From: Lentimicrobiaceae bacterium
GTDB lineage: Bacteria > Bacteroidota > Bacteroidia > Bacteroidales > F082
Direction of reading: 5' to 3'
DNA: 64,000 bases
Assembly (NCBI GenBank): GCA_015061315.1
Contig: SUWV01000004.1
Coordinates: 1 to 64,000 of the forward strand
This document shows, piece by piece, positions 9,366 through 19,093 of this stretch (position 1 is its first letter; the number at the start of each line of letters is the position of its first letter). The notes beneath the pieces are model-generated. The model was not told where the DNA came from. It worked only from the letters and a program-made list of their open reading frames with translations, and did no database searches. A program made the translations under genes and the position numbers.

Positions 9366-11288
9366 TTATAGTTTACCTTTGATTAAAGTGCCATGATCAT
9401 ACAATACATCCAATAGGGCTATATTGGAATCTGCCCCATATTTTTCACAATAAGACTCGTACGCATTGTATATGGAGTCGAATGATACTTCTGGTGTTAT
9501 CTCCGTATGTACTCCGGCATCAATAACCTTGTATACCAAACATTTTGTATAATATGAGACTCTACTTGCACCGTTATACTCTATAATATTCAGTTTATTA
9601 CTTCTAATATCAATACAAACAGTTATAGCCCTACCATCATTGGCTTTTAATTCTATACCTAATTGACGATTAACTCCAATCGTCTTTTTATCAGTTGCTA
9701 TTTGGCTTAATTTTGATAGGATTCTCATTATTGATAATATCTCATTGCCATAAATTGGAGAAGACACATCATAATGAGACGCCAGGTTAAGGACATTGTC
9801 TTTATATATTTTAAGGTCTTTAAATTCATTAAAATCAATTGATTCATTTATGCAATAATCATTTAATCTGACAATTCTATCATTTAACGATGTATCAATA
9901 GTCTTTCCAGTAGTACCATCTATGCTTTTTAATAAAGCACTAGGATACAAACGTTCAAAAATATCTTCACACCATTTTCTCAACCTCTGTCCACAAGCAG
10001 GGTAATCATGCATTATATAATATTCTCTCGCACTTAACAGCGCATCCTTTTCTTCTATAAAAATAGGATAAGGATTACATAAATTGAAATCAATAGAATT
10101 ATCCCTATCATGCATATATACTCCACCGCAAAGCCAATCTTCTTGTAGTTTATCCGCGTTAATCCGTTTTTTGAATGAAGTAAATAAAAGTCTATCATGG
10201 GTGAAGATATATAGTTTATATTTCGGTAAAACTTCCTTAAAAATGTAATCTATTACCTTCATTCGATTACTCATATCAAGGCTAATAAGCATATCGTCAA
10301 GAGCTAGAAAACGACCATCTGCAGGCTTGTCTAGATTCAGCAGTGCAAAACGAACAGATAATGCTATTGCCGTTAATTTTGCTTCGTTAAAATATATATG
10401 CGGCTTAACAATCTTTCGTAGATTACCATCAGACATCTTCTCAGAAATCTCTAAGCCAATAAATGGTTCATTTAGTTTCTTGTAATAAGACTTACGTTCT
10501 TTTATTTCCCCATTCTCTTTAACTAATTCTATAATATTGTCATACTTTAACCAATACTCATTAGTGTCATCATCGGGTTTATCAAAATTCGAATCGTATC
10601 GCAATCTTATAACCAACTCATTATCATCTTCATCCTTAAAAGACTCATTATATCGATCGGAGGCATAAATGTTAATGTCTTCAACGACCTTCTTGACTGC
10701 TTTGTTAAAATATTCAATATTAGAAATATAATCAGGGTGTATATGTCGTCCCTTCTTGATAATTGATGCTGTTATTTCATCATACATTTCGCCAATATGA
10801 AGTCCAGTATGGTCATCTTTACAAAATGGCAAAATATCTTTTATAAATACAGGAAATAGGTTTATTCTCTGAGAATTTCTAAAATTGAAAAAATGAAATA
10901 AGAATTGATGATTTACAAAACAACCATTAATATGTCCAGGTAGCGGACGCAAGCCATTCAGAAACTGCATCTTATACCCATTTTTATCCACAATATATAT
11001 AAACGGATGTCTCCCGTCAAAATCTATCCATATTTTGGAATCAACATCAAAATTATTTAAGTTCTTTAGATGCTGCTCACTGGCAGGGTCAAAGTATTTT
11101 TTACCTGCATCTGACTTTAAGGGTGCTTGAAACATACAATGTAAAGCATAGTAGATGGAAGATTTTCCGCTACCATTCTCGCCATACATTAAAAGATTCT
11201 TTCCTTCTATGACTAATTCAAAATCATTTGGAAAAGCCTTAAAACCACATATATGTATTCTATTTATTGCTGGCATATTATCCTTCAA
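9366..11288 (-). CDS. SMC/RecF-like AAA ATPase
   Basis: IHICGFKAFPNDFELVIEGKNLLMYGENGSGKSSIYYALHCMFQ (Walker A) and RFLALDDMLISLD (Walker B). Confidence 0.8.
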   Translation of the reverse strand: MKDNMPAINRIHICGFKAFPNDFELVIEGKNLLMYGENGSGKSSIYYALHCMFQAPLKSDAGKKYFDPASEQHLKNLNNFDVDSKIWIDFDGRHPFIYIVDKNGYKMQFLNGLRPLPGHINGCFVNHQFLFHFFNFRNSQRINLFPVFIKDILPFCKDDHTGLHIGEMYDEITASIIKKGRHIHPDYISNIEYFNKAVKKVVEDINIYASDRYNESFKDEDDNELVIRLRYDSNFDKPDDDTNEYWLKYDNIIELVKENGEIKERKSYYKKLNEPFIGLEISEKMSDGNLRKIVKPHIYFNEAKLTAIALSVRFALLNLDKPADGRFLALDDMLISLDMSNRMKVIDYIFKEVLPKYKLYIFTHDRLLFTSFKKRINADKLQEDWLCGGVYMHDRDNSIDFNLCNPYPIFIEEKDALLSAREYYIMHDYPACGQRLRKWCEDIFERLYPSALLKSIDGTTGKTIDTSLNDRIVRLNDYCINESIDFNEFKDLKIYKDNVLNLASHYDVSSPIYGNEILSIMRILSKLSQIATDKKTIGVNRQLGIELKANDGRAITVCIDIRSNKLNIIEYNGASRVSYYTKCLVYKVIDAGVHTEITPEVSFDSIYNAYESYCEKYGADSNIALLDVLYDHGTLIKGKL

Positions 11289-14200
11289 TTATAAGTTTGA
11301 GTATTTCAGGGCTTCTTAATGTAAATAAATCTAATCTGTTTCGTATAGAATTATCAGTTTTCTTGATATTCATAAATACATCAAGTATCATATCTGCTTT
11401 TTCTTTATCTGAGGATAGTTGTGTGATTGGCTTTATGAGTTCCAACGATGAATCAATTATATTGATTTCTTGCTCTTTCATATGCTCTTCAAAGTATAAT
11501 TCATATACGCATCCATCAATTATTTTCTCAAAGAACGATGCTATTGTTTCATTAGAGACTAATTCTGATAAGTTTTCTTTTGTAGAACTAGCTATCATTA
11601 CATAATCAACAATTGTTGCAATCAATTCTTGTACATTGATTGCTGGTGTAACAATAGGAATTTGTTGCAAAGGTTCTTTGTCTATTTGAAAATTTGCCCC
11701 CTGCATTTTCCCTCTATGTTTTAGCCAATACTTTATTAGTGTTGAGTTCAACAATCCAGTTAGATATTTCTGGTTTACTCTATTCGTTTTAATAATTAAA
11801 TAAGCTCTAGAAACAAAACTATCAAAATTCACATAAGAGAACGCTGGACTATTTACACACTTTCTTAATGCTAAGATTTTTTCTCCTTCAAAACTTTCTT
11901 TTTTTCTAGCACGATGTAACCCATAAGGTTTATTTACTGATGTAATAACTTTAAAAAATTGATCTAAATGCTTTTGTATATTTGGATAAAGTGAAATACT
12001 ATCATTTGTAGAAGAATCTGTATATATTATCCATTCAGAATTCTTTTTGCATACTGAATATCTGTTTATCTGTTTTGACGTATAATATGGCTTCACAAGA
12101 GCCTTTTCATTTCCATTAAGATTTAGGCTATCATATTCTTGTTGACTTAATACAAAAATACCATCTCCAATTTGTTTCTTATTGTTTAAAAGCTGTTGAG
12201 ACTTTTTATTTACATAATCTTGCAAAACATCAATACCAGAAGATATCTCCTTAAGTCCATCTTGATCGTTTAAGAGAATATGTTTTGCATTACTTATTAA
12301 TTGCAATATTTGGTCATTCTCTGTAGATGCGAATGTCAATAGCTGATTTGAGAAATGCTCTCTATTAAATAATGGCATAAAGTACACATTGCTATCATCA
12401 TGGATTTTCTCTAATAAATTAATAGCAACCTGTTTATTAGCATGTTTTTGTTGTACTTTTCGATAATCAAAAAAATAATTATCAGCAACGCTATCTTTCT
12501 GAAATAGCATAATCATTGTTTGTATACTTGCACTGTCAAAGACCATAGCATCAAAGAAATCTATTAGTTGTATGATTTTGACATCTGAAACAATCTTGTT
12601 GCGTAAGATACTTGCTCCGTCATTGGTAACCCAATTATTTGTGGCAATATAACATAAACACGCATTAGACTTTAATAAGTCTATTCCTTTACAAGCGAAA
12701 ATATACCAAAGATCCATTTTCCCTTGGTAATATTCAGTGTTTCTTAACCCATCAAATGCGTTTTTATCAGTTGCTTCTTTAATATATGGCGGATTTCCTA
12801 TTATTATATCAAACCCAATAAATTTTCCATTTTCATCAAGCAATTGTGGGAATTCAAATCTCCATTCAAAGGCATCTTCGTAGACCTTGTTATTTAAAAC
12901 ATCTTCTCTTTCAGACTCTAACTTCTCAAGTTTAGCCTTCAGTTTCTTCAATTCGCTTTTTTGTGTTTTGGTTAGTTCTTCACCAAAAAGATTTGGTTGT
13001 TCTAAATCGTAAATATCCTTCTTAACACTAACTATCTTATTGATTTCCTTCTTGCTTAATTCTGTCTTAAATGTTTTCTTTATCTCTTCAATTGTCTTTC
13101 TAAACAAATCTTTCTTCGCATGATTGGAAGTGTTTGTGTAATCATTTACGAGTTGTTTGTATTTTGCTAAAGACAACTTATCATCATCGTTCTTATCCTT
13201 GTTGTATTCTATAAACACATTATCCAAAGGCGTATCTAATGCATATCTATTCAATAACGAATTTCCACAAGTGATTTTATAATCCAAGTTAGGCAATGGC
13301 TGTGGTTCATCTGCATCTACTACCAATGCTAACCAGAAACGCAGACGTGCTATGTCAACAGCTCCTTGTTCAATGTCAACGCCAAAGATATTGTTCTGTA
13401 TTATATTTCGTTTTGTCTTTGTAGAATCAAAACTTTTGTTTGGTTCGGCATGTGACTGCAGATGATGAAGCGCATAATATAAAACATACAAAATTCCCAT
13501 TGGGAAAGCTCCAGAGCCAATCGCTGGGTCGCATACCTTAACGTTCTTTAACAATTCAATAAAACGCGTGGCGGTTTCCTTATTCTGCAACACAGGTTCA
13601 ACAACACTTTCGTTAATAAGTCGCTCTATTGCAAGAGAATATTTTTCGTCGGCTTCGTGTGCCTTCAAATATTGTATAACGCTCTGACGGCACATATACT
13701 GCACAATTTCCTTAGGCGTATAGAAAGCTCCTTTGTCTTTGTTGTCTTCCAAAAGATTCTCAAAGATATGTCCAAGCATTTCAGGGTCAACGCCGACTTC
13801 GGCATCGTCGGGGTCGTTTTCGTCTATGGTGAAATTATATCCGTTAAAGAACTCCATCAAATCTTCAAAATAGGAATATGGGAAGTCTATATCCAAAGCA
13901 TCGGTTTTGTCCTTATCAAACAATCCGCCGTTGAGATATGGTATTTTTATATTATCGCCGAGTCTGCAATCTGCAATATCTCCTACCCTTTCCTTATTCA
14001 GAGTCTCGAAGAACAAAGGTTCCAAAACATCACTCAGAATCCTATCGTTGCCTTTGTATCTTTCAATCAGGTTTGCCAGATAATTCTTGTCACCACCTTC
14101 CCAATTCTCGTTAGTCGCAGAAACGCCCATCCAACCTTTCTTCTGAAGGAATTGTAAAAACACCAAGCGACCGAGCATTTTCTTAACATAATCGCGATGC

Positions 14201-14808
14201 TGTTTTTTATCTTCAAGAAGTTTGAGGAATTTAGCATATTGCGCTTTGTATCCATTGAAAAACTCTTTGTTGAGTCGTTCAACAGAGAATGCATCGGTAA
14301 CATCTGTTAAATAAATGGAGCCATAGGTCCTCTTATCAGCCAATTCTTTAAGTCGGCTTGCTGCTGTGGTACAAGGCTCGTTCTTGCCTAACAAGAATGT
14401 ATATCGTTTAGGAGCTGTTTCCTTCTTTACTAATTCTCCGCTTTCATTGAAATATGTCTGTTTGGCAATGAATGTCAAGCGATAGTCATTTAGGTTTTGC
14501 GAATAATAGAAAACCAAAGCTCCATGAATCAAGCCTTGATCTACATATTTTGCAGCAATATCGCGCAAACTTTTACGGTTGCGGGATATTTGCACATTGT
14601 CGGCTACCTCAAAGCGGAATATAGCCAATGAACGTCCGTCATCTAAACGGATGTTTCCTACATGACCACCATCTTTCACATGTGAATCTGTAATTTTAGC
14701 AACACTTGTAAAGATTTCGACTTTGGGGAAGATCTTTTCCAACAAATCTTTCCAGATATCAAAATCAAATTGTGCAGATAGTATATTTTTCAAATATGCT
14801 TGATTCAT
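11278..14808 (-). CDS. Eco57I-like restriction-modification methylase (class I SAM, N6-adenine type)
   Basis: 1176 aa; MLGHIFENLLEDNKDKGAFYTPKEIVQYM, VCDPAIGSGAFPMGIL, DIIIGNPPYIKEATDKNAFDGL. Confidence 0.92.
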   Translation of the reverse strand: MNQAYLKNILSAQFDFDIWKDLLEKIFPKVEIFTSVAKITDSHVKDGGHVGNIRLDDGRSLAIFRFEVADNVQISRNRKSLRDIAAKYVDQGLIHGALVFYYSQNLNDYRLTFIAKQTYFNESGELVKKETAPKRYTFLLGKNEPCTTAASRLKELADKRTYGSIYLTDVTDAFSVERLNKEFFNGYKAQYAKFLKLLEDKKQHRDYVKKMLGRLVFLQFLQKKGWMGVSATNENWEGGDKNYLANLIERYKGNDRILSDVLEPLFFETLNKERVGDIADCRLGDNIKIPYLNGGLFDKDKTDALDIDFPYSYFEDLMEFFNGYNFTIDENDPDDAEVGVDPEMLGHIFENLLEDNKDKGAFYTPKEIVQYMCRQSVIQYLKAHEADEKYSLAIERLINESVVEPVLQNKETATRFIELLKNVKVCDPAIGSGAFPMGILYVLYYALHHLQSHAEPNKSFDSTKTKRNIIQNNIFGVDIEQGAVDIARLRFWLALVVDADEPQPLPNLDYKITCGNSLLNRYALDTPLDNVFIEYNKDKNDDDKLSLAKYKQLVNDYTNTSNHAKKDLFRKTIEEIKKTFKTELSKKEINKIVSVKKDIYDLEQPNLFGEELTKTQKSELKKLKAKLEKLESEREDVLNNKVYEDAFEWRFEFPQLLDENGKFIGFDIIIGNPPYIKEATDKNAFDGLRNTEYYQGKMDLWYIFACKGIDLLKSNACLCYIATNNWVTNDGASILRNKIVSDVKIIQLIDFFDAMVFDSASIQTMIMLFQKDSVADNYFFDYRKVQQKHANKQVAINLLEKIHDDSNVYFMPLFNREHFSNQLLTFASTENDQILQLISNAKHILLNDQDGLKEISSGIDVLQDYVNKKSQQLLNNKKQIGDGIFVLSQQEYDSLNLNGNEKALVKPYYTSKQINRYSVCKKNSEWIIYTDSSTNDSISLYPNIQKHLDQFFKVITSVNKPYGLHRARKKESFEGEKILALRKCVNSPAFSYVNFDSFVSRAYLIIKTNRVNQKYLTGLLNSTLIKYWLKHRGKMQGANFQIDKEPLQQIPIVTPAINVQELIATIVDYVMIASSTKENLSELVSNETIASFFEKIIDGCVYELYFEEHMKEQEINIIDSSLELIKPITQLSSDKEKADMILDVFMNIKKTDNSIRNRLDLFTLRSPEILKLIIEG

Positions 14809-14820
14809 AATAATATTGTG

Positions 14821-17800
14821 TTAGATGTTAAAACTCTCTGAAATAATAATCTCAGGTATAAAATCTTTAGTCGTTTTGAGGACTTCCATCTGTTTGCCAA
14901 CACATTCACTTTGGACGTGTTCCAATGGATATCCTGATATAATCTTTATCAATTGCTCAAGTAAAACCACCGGCTTGACAGGTGTTTTCTTTGTTGCTGT
15001 TTTCAGTTTATTTATATCACGCTGCAACTGCTGGAACTTACCTGTTGTTATCGCTCGTTTCGCTTTATTTATCAATTCAAGTTCTTGTTCTGTGATGTTG
15101 GGAATACTGACAAAGCCATCGAGATATGCAATTGCCTTTTTCTCATTAGGACCTTGTGTAGGATTAACTTTCTGCTTTGCAGACTTGTTTTCCTCTTCTT
15201 GCATAGCGAAAGCATCGAGTGCAATTTTCACCTGTTCGTGGTGATTCCCATGTAATGGTATAGATTTCTCGTCAATACGGGCTTCAAACTCCTTGACAGC
15301 TTCCAGGAAAGTTAGCTCCTCAATAGTTCCGTCTTCTCTGACGAAGGTAAAGGCATCACGACGTTTGTTGCGTATAAACACTATAGTACTTCCTGGAATA
15401 AACTTGCTCTTGCGTCCAGTACGAGCCCGCAACGGCATTTTGCTGATACGTTTTATCAAATCAGGGTCATCCTGTTTAAGTTGTCTGAGCCACATCAGAT
15501 AGCGTAATTTCTCATCACGTTCCTCATCAACATCCTTATCAAAAAGACCAAAACTTTCAGGATTCTCGTCAGTGGAATATATCTGACTATCTTCGCCGAG
15601 CGCAGCATGGAATGCGAAGAGTTTCATTTTAGCTTTTTTCTCCAACTCAATATCATTATTCACTTTCGATGTCGGGAAGAAGTTAAATATATGTATTTCT
15701 TTTGCTGTGCTACCGATACGGTTCACACGACCGATACGCTGCATGAGTCTTGTCGAGTTCCAAGGAGTATCGTAGTTTACGATAACATTGGCACGATGGA
15801 GGTTTACTCCTTCGGCAAGTACCTCGGTAGAAATCACAATATCGTAGTCGTTTTTCTTTTCGCCTTTATAGTTTGCGTCAAAGTTCTCTTTCAGCAGAGA
15901 CATCTGCGAATCTCTATTATCGCTCTGCACAGTCATAATCTTGCCAAATCCATGACTTTTTAGAGAGTCATATAGATATTTGGTGGTTTCTTTTGATTCT
16001 GAGAATATGACTAACTTACCTTCGTGATTAATAGACTTGTCAAATAAAGTTTCTTCAAGATATTTGATAAACTCATTTAATTTAGGATCGACATCTACGG
16101 ATTCCCACTTAGAAACAAGTTCTTTGAGGATAGCATCGTCTTTCTCTACTCCTTCCTTAAAACCATATTCAAAATCATCGGGTGTACAAACCTCAATAGT
16201 CGGGTCGGTGTATTTTGCTTCTTCGATAAGTTTAATCAATTCATCTTCTTTACCTTCGCTAAGTAGCTCATTGACTTTCAGATTGGGAGCAATGTATATA
16301 GTACCATTGCTGAACATATCGAGCATAACCTTATTAGCCTCATAATATCGCCTCAGTGATTGTTTGAATGCATAGAAACTACTGTCTATTCGCTTGACAA
16401 GCAATGTCTTCATAATACCTGCCAACTGAATAGAAATCATATCAGCCTTCTTATACTTGCTTTTTTTATTTGCTTTAAGATATTTTATAGCTTGATATCT
16501 GTTGTATGAGAGCCCATCTTTCTTGTCGCTAAGACATCTGATGGTCTTATCATATAAATCTTCTAATTCAGAATCAAGTTGATAATAAATCTTACAAGGT
16601 GATTTTACATCTGGAAACTGTATATTTTGATTTTCCAAATCTTCGCGATAAGCGTCATTTTCTTTCAAGTCTTTGCGAGTACGACGTACTGTCAATGGTT
16701 CCACAACCTTGACGCGTATTTTTTCGTAGATAGCTTTAACTTCATCCGCTATGAGAACTATGTTTTTCTCCTTTTTTAATTTGTTATACTTGTCGATATG
16801 CTCACGGAAGAAACGCTGCAAATTACCTTCTTCCAAAGTACTGTCTTTAGAATCTTGAAATAGATAAACCAAATTTGCAATATCTTCAGGTTTGTTATTC
16901 AATGGTGTTGCTGATACGAGTATAAGCTTCTTATCGTGCAGACTGCCATCATAGCGTTTGGTCTTAGTCTTACACAATTTTTGTAATTCGTTATACATCG
17001 ATGCTGTATCGCTTCTGAATTTATGAGCCTCATCAACAATAATCAAATCATAAAGTTCCGGATTCTTTATCTTATGAAGACTTCCGTTAGTAATAACTTT
17101 AAAGTTGTCCAACTTAAACTCAGAAAGAGTCTCGTCCCAATTGTCTTTCATTGCAGGAGGCACAATCACCAATGTATGAGAGCGATGTGTTGGGAATCCG
17201 TTAGAGAAGAAGAATTTCTTTGCTATAAGAGCAGACACAACGGTTTTGCCTAATCCGACGACATCAGACAAGAAAAATCCGTTATGTTTCATCATTTTGG
17301 CATATCCATCATTAACTGCATCTATTTGATACGACAACTTTTTATAGCCTGGAGGTAAATCGGAGACAGAATTTGGGTCAAAATCAATGCTCTTTCCGAA
17401 GTATTCTAACAAGAACTTCAGATATACTTCATACGGAGTAAAGTTCGGATTAAGATACGAATCACTCTTTATCTTTTCTATGTGCGTTATGTCTATCTCC
17501 ACAGATTCTTCCCATAATCTTTCAAATGTTTCGGTAGCGAACTGTATATCGTCATCATATCTCAATTCTACATTGAACTCGAAGTTCTTTTCGAGTCCAG
17601 CTTCAGTTAAATTGCTAGAACCAGTGATAACAGAACCATAACCATGAGGATGATAAACTTCCTCACGGAATATATAAATCTTAGCATGAATGTTTTGTTT
17701 AGGATGGATGCGCATAGTTATTCTACCAGTTACAATATCTTCTATGAACTGATACATACCATCCTCAACTTCTTTGTCATATTTCGCTTCCTGTATGTTG

Positions 17801-18081
17801 CGCTTGATATCATTAAAGAACTCTTCCTGAGACTGCTCTGCATTAGGATTGAAAAGTAGCCCCTGCTGATTTGCTTGATAAGTGAGTTTATCTACATTGA
17901 TACCAACCAAAATGCGAATCATGGGAGTCTGTTGTATAAACTTCCTGATACGGAAATAGCCTGACGCTCGGAAATAACCTACAAGCGCATCAAAGAAATG
18001 CACTTTCTTATATTTAAAAACTCCTTCTATTTTTTCAAGAAGAGTATTTTCTTTTTCATTTGTGAAAAAGTTTGTTCCCAT
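14821..18081 (-). CDS. Phospholipase D-like / SNF2-type superfamily II helicase
   Basis: PLD-like HAKIYIFREEVYHPHGYGSVITGSSNLTEAGL; helicase DVVGLGKTVVSALIAKKFF, LIIVDEAHKF, QRIGRVNRIG. Confidence 0.92.
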   Translation of the reverse strand: MGTNFFTNEKENTLLEKIEGVFKYKKVHFFDALVGYFRASGYFRIRKFIQQTPMIRILVGINVDKLTYQANQQGLLFNPNAEQSQEEFFNDIKRNIQEAKYDKEVEDGMYQFIEDIVTGRITMRIHPKQNIHAKIYIFREEVYHPHGYGSVITGSSNLTEAGLEKNFEFNVELRYDDDIQFATETFERLWEESVEIDITHIEKIKSDSYLNPNFTPYEVYLKFLLEYFGKSIDFDPNSVSDLPPGYKKLSYQIDAVNDGYAKMMKHNGFFLSDVVGLGKTVVSALIAKKFFFSNGFPTHRSHTLVIVPPAMKDNWDETLSEFKLDNFKVITNGSLHKIKNPELYDLIIVDEAHKFRSDTASMYNELQKLCKTKTKRYDGSLHDKKLILVSATPLNNKPEDIANLVYLFQDSKDSTLEEGNLQRFFREHIDKYNKLKKEKNIVLIADEVKAIYEKIRVKVVEPLTVRRTRKDLKENDAYREDLENQNIQFPDVKSPCKIYYQLDSELEDLYDKTIRCLSDKKDGLSYNRYQAIKYLKANKKSKYKKADMISIQLAGIMKTLLVKRIDSSFYAFKQSLRRYYEANKVMLDMFSNGTIYIAPNLKVNELLSEGKEDELIKLIEEAKYTDPTIEVCTPDDFEYGFKEGVEKDDAILKELVSKWESVDVDPKLNEFIKYLEETLFDKSINHEGKLVIFSESKETTKYLYDSLKSHGFGKIMTVQSDNRDSQMSLLKENFDANYKGEKKNDYDIVISTEVLAEGVNLHRANVIVNYDTPWNSTRLMQRIGRVNRIGSTAKEIHIFNFFPTSKVNNDIELEKKAKMKLFAFHAALGEDSQIYSTDENPESFGLFDKDVDEERDEKLRYLMWLRQLKQDDPDLIKRISKMPLRARTGRKSKFIPGSTIVFIRNKRRDAFTFVREDGTIEELTFLEAVKEFEARIDEKSIPLHGNHHEQVKIALDAFAMQEEENKSAKQKVNPTQGPNEKKAIAYLDGFVSIPNITEQELELINKAKRAITTGKFQQLQRDINKLKTATKKTPVKPVVLLEQLIKIISGYPLEHVQSECVGKQMEVLKTTKDFIPEIIISESFNI

Positions 18082-18090
18082 ATTCCTTTA

Positions 18091-18104
18091 TTTAAGCGCT
18101 TAAA
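18091..18104. promoter_or_regulatory. Perfect palindrome TTTAAGCGCTTAAA just upstream of the seven-gene operon start codon
   Basis: 14-bp perfect palindrome, about 10 bp before the helicase ATG. Confidence 0.5.
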
Positions 18105-18217
18105 CAGTTGTAAAAGTAATATTAATATTCTTCCACAAATTTATGAATAATTATCTGATTCCTTAAATTTATTCAGAAAAAAATAATGGATTTTTATCAA
18201 CAATCCTTTTTTTAAAG

Positions 18218-18380
18218 TTTAGAGTTCATAGTTTAGAGCAATTTTAGAGTTGAGAGTTTTATAGTTGAATGATGTCTAAAGTCTAAAGATGAAAGTCTAA
18301 AGGATTGTATAAATGCTTACAGCTCACGTCTCATAGCTCACAGCAAAACCTTAAACTTTAGGCCTTAAACTTTAAACCAA
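18218..18380. repeat. Intergenic 7-mer type low-complexity tract (AGTTTAGAG / GTCTAAA / GCTCACA units)
   Basis: Runs such as agtttagagttcatagtttagag, gtctaaagtctaaagatgaaagtctaaagg, agctcacgtctcatagctcacagc. Confidence 0.7.
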
Positions 18381-18388
18381 AACACTAT

Positions 18389-18508
18389 TGTCTTAAAATC
18401 CTTTAACATCTCTCCCACTCTTTCATTAACATCTACGTTAAAAATTGTTAAAATCGAAATATTTCCTTTACAAATGCTTGACAAATGTAAGGTGATGGTT
18501 TAATTTTG
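18389..18508 (+). promoter_or_regulatory. Shared upstream module copy 1 with TAnnTTTG -7 box (18501-18508)
   Basis: AACATCTCTCCCACTCTTTCATTAACATCTACGTTAAAAATTGTTAAAATCG...CTTGACAAATG...TAATTTTG; same module at 45679 and 48060. Confidence 0.7.
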
Positions 18509-18538
18509 CAAGGAGAATTAACCAAAGTTTATGATGTT

Positions 18539-18886
18539 ATGACTGCACTTATTAAAATTGATGGCGAGTATGCCAACTGGATTAAGGATTTTTTCAAAAA
18601 CTTAAGTCGTGATTTACAGAATGCGCTACCTGGAGCCAGAGGGTTCTCTGAAAAGAATTTATATTACATGAAACTAATGTATCTTCTTTATAGAGAATGC
18701 TTTGAAAAGTTCCCACAAGATGTGGGAAAAATCGGCAATCATAATTTATTTAACCCTGATGATTTATTCTCTATATCATGGAGTCACCATCGTTACATTA
18801 TCGACAAATGTAAAAAAGATACTGACAAGGCTCTTTTCTATGTGAGAAAAACTCTTGAAAACAATTGGTCTCGTAATATATATTGA
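18539..18886 (+). pseudogene. DUF1016/YhcG-family remnant with internal deletion and truncated C-terminus
   Basis: MTALIKIDGEYANWIKD/FFKNLSRDLQNALPG versus paralog at 47008 (...WIKDLSLRFKQSQIKAAIRVNSEMLRFYFNLGADIVNKKAESRWGDGFFANLSRDLQNELPG); ends after KTLENNWSRN. The track start at 18506 is a TTG inside the promoter. Confidence 0.85.
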
Positions 18887-19093
18887 TGGTTTCTTTTTTT
18901 CTGTATCTCTTTAAAAACTCTAACGACTTATTGAGAATTGCAATTATCCTTTAATCAGACGAATTTAAAATTACAACGATTTGTTGGAATGGTCTAAACA
19001 AATCTGCTTTAATCAACTGTTCTAAATCTAACATTAAAATTTTTCTTATTTAAATATTATCATCTTTCAAAAAATAATTGTACCTTTACAATC

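Noticed and set aside
13657-14157. 166-aa plus-strand ORF
   Set aside because: Antisense to the Eco57I-like methylase; no domain signal.
4948-18081. Seven-gene operon as BREX or DISARM
   Set aside because: No BrxA/BrxB/PglZ/BrxL or DrmA/DrmB-like proteins recognised; only the methylase and PLD-helicase parts are reminiscent.
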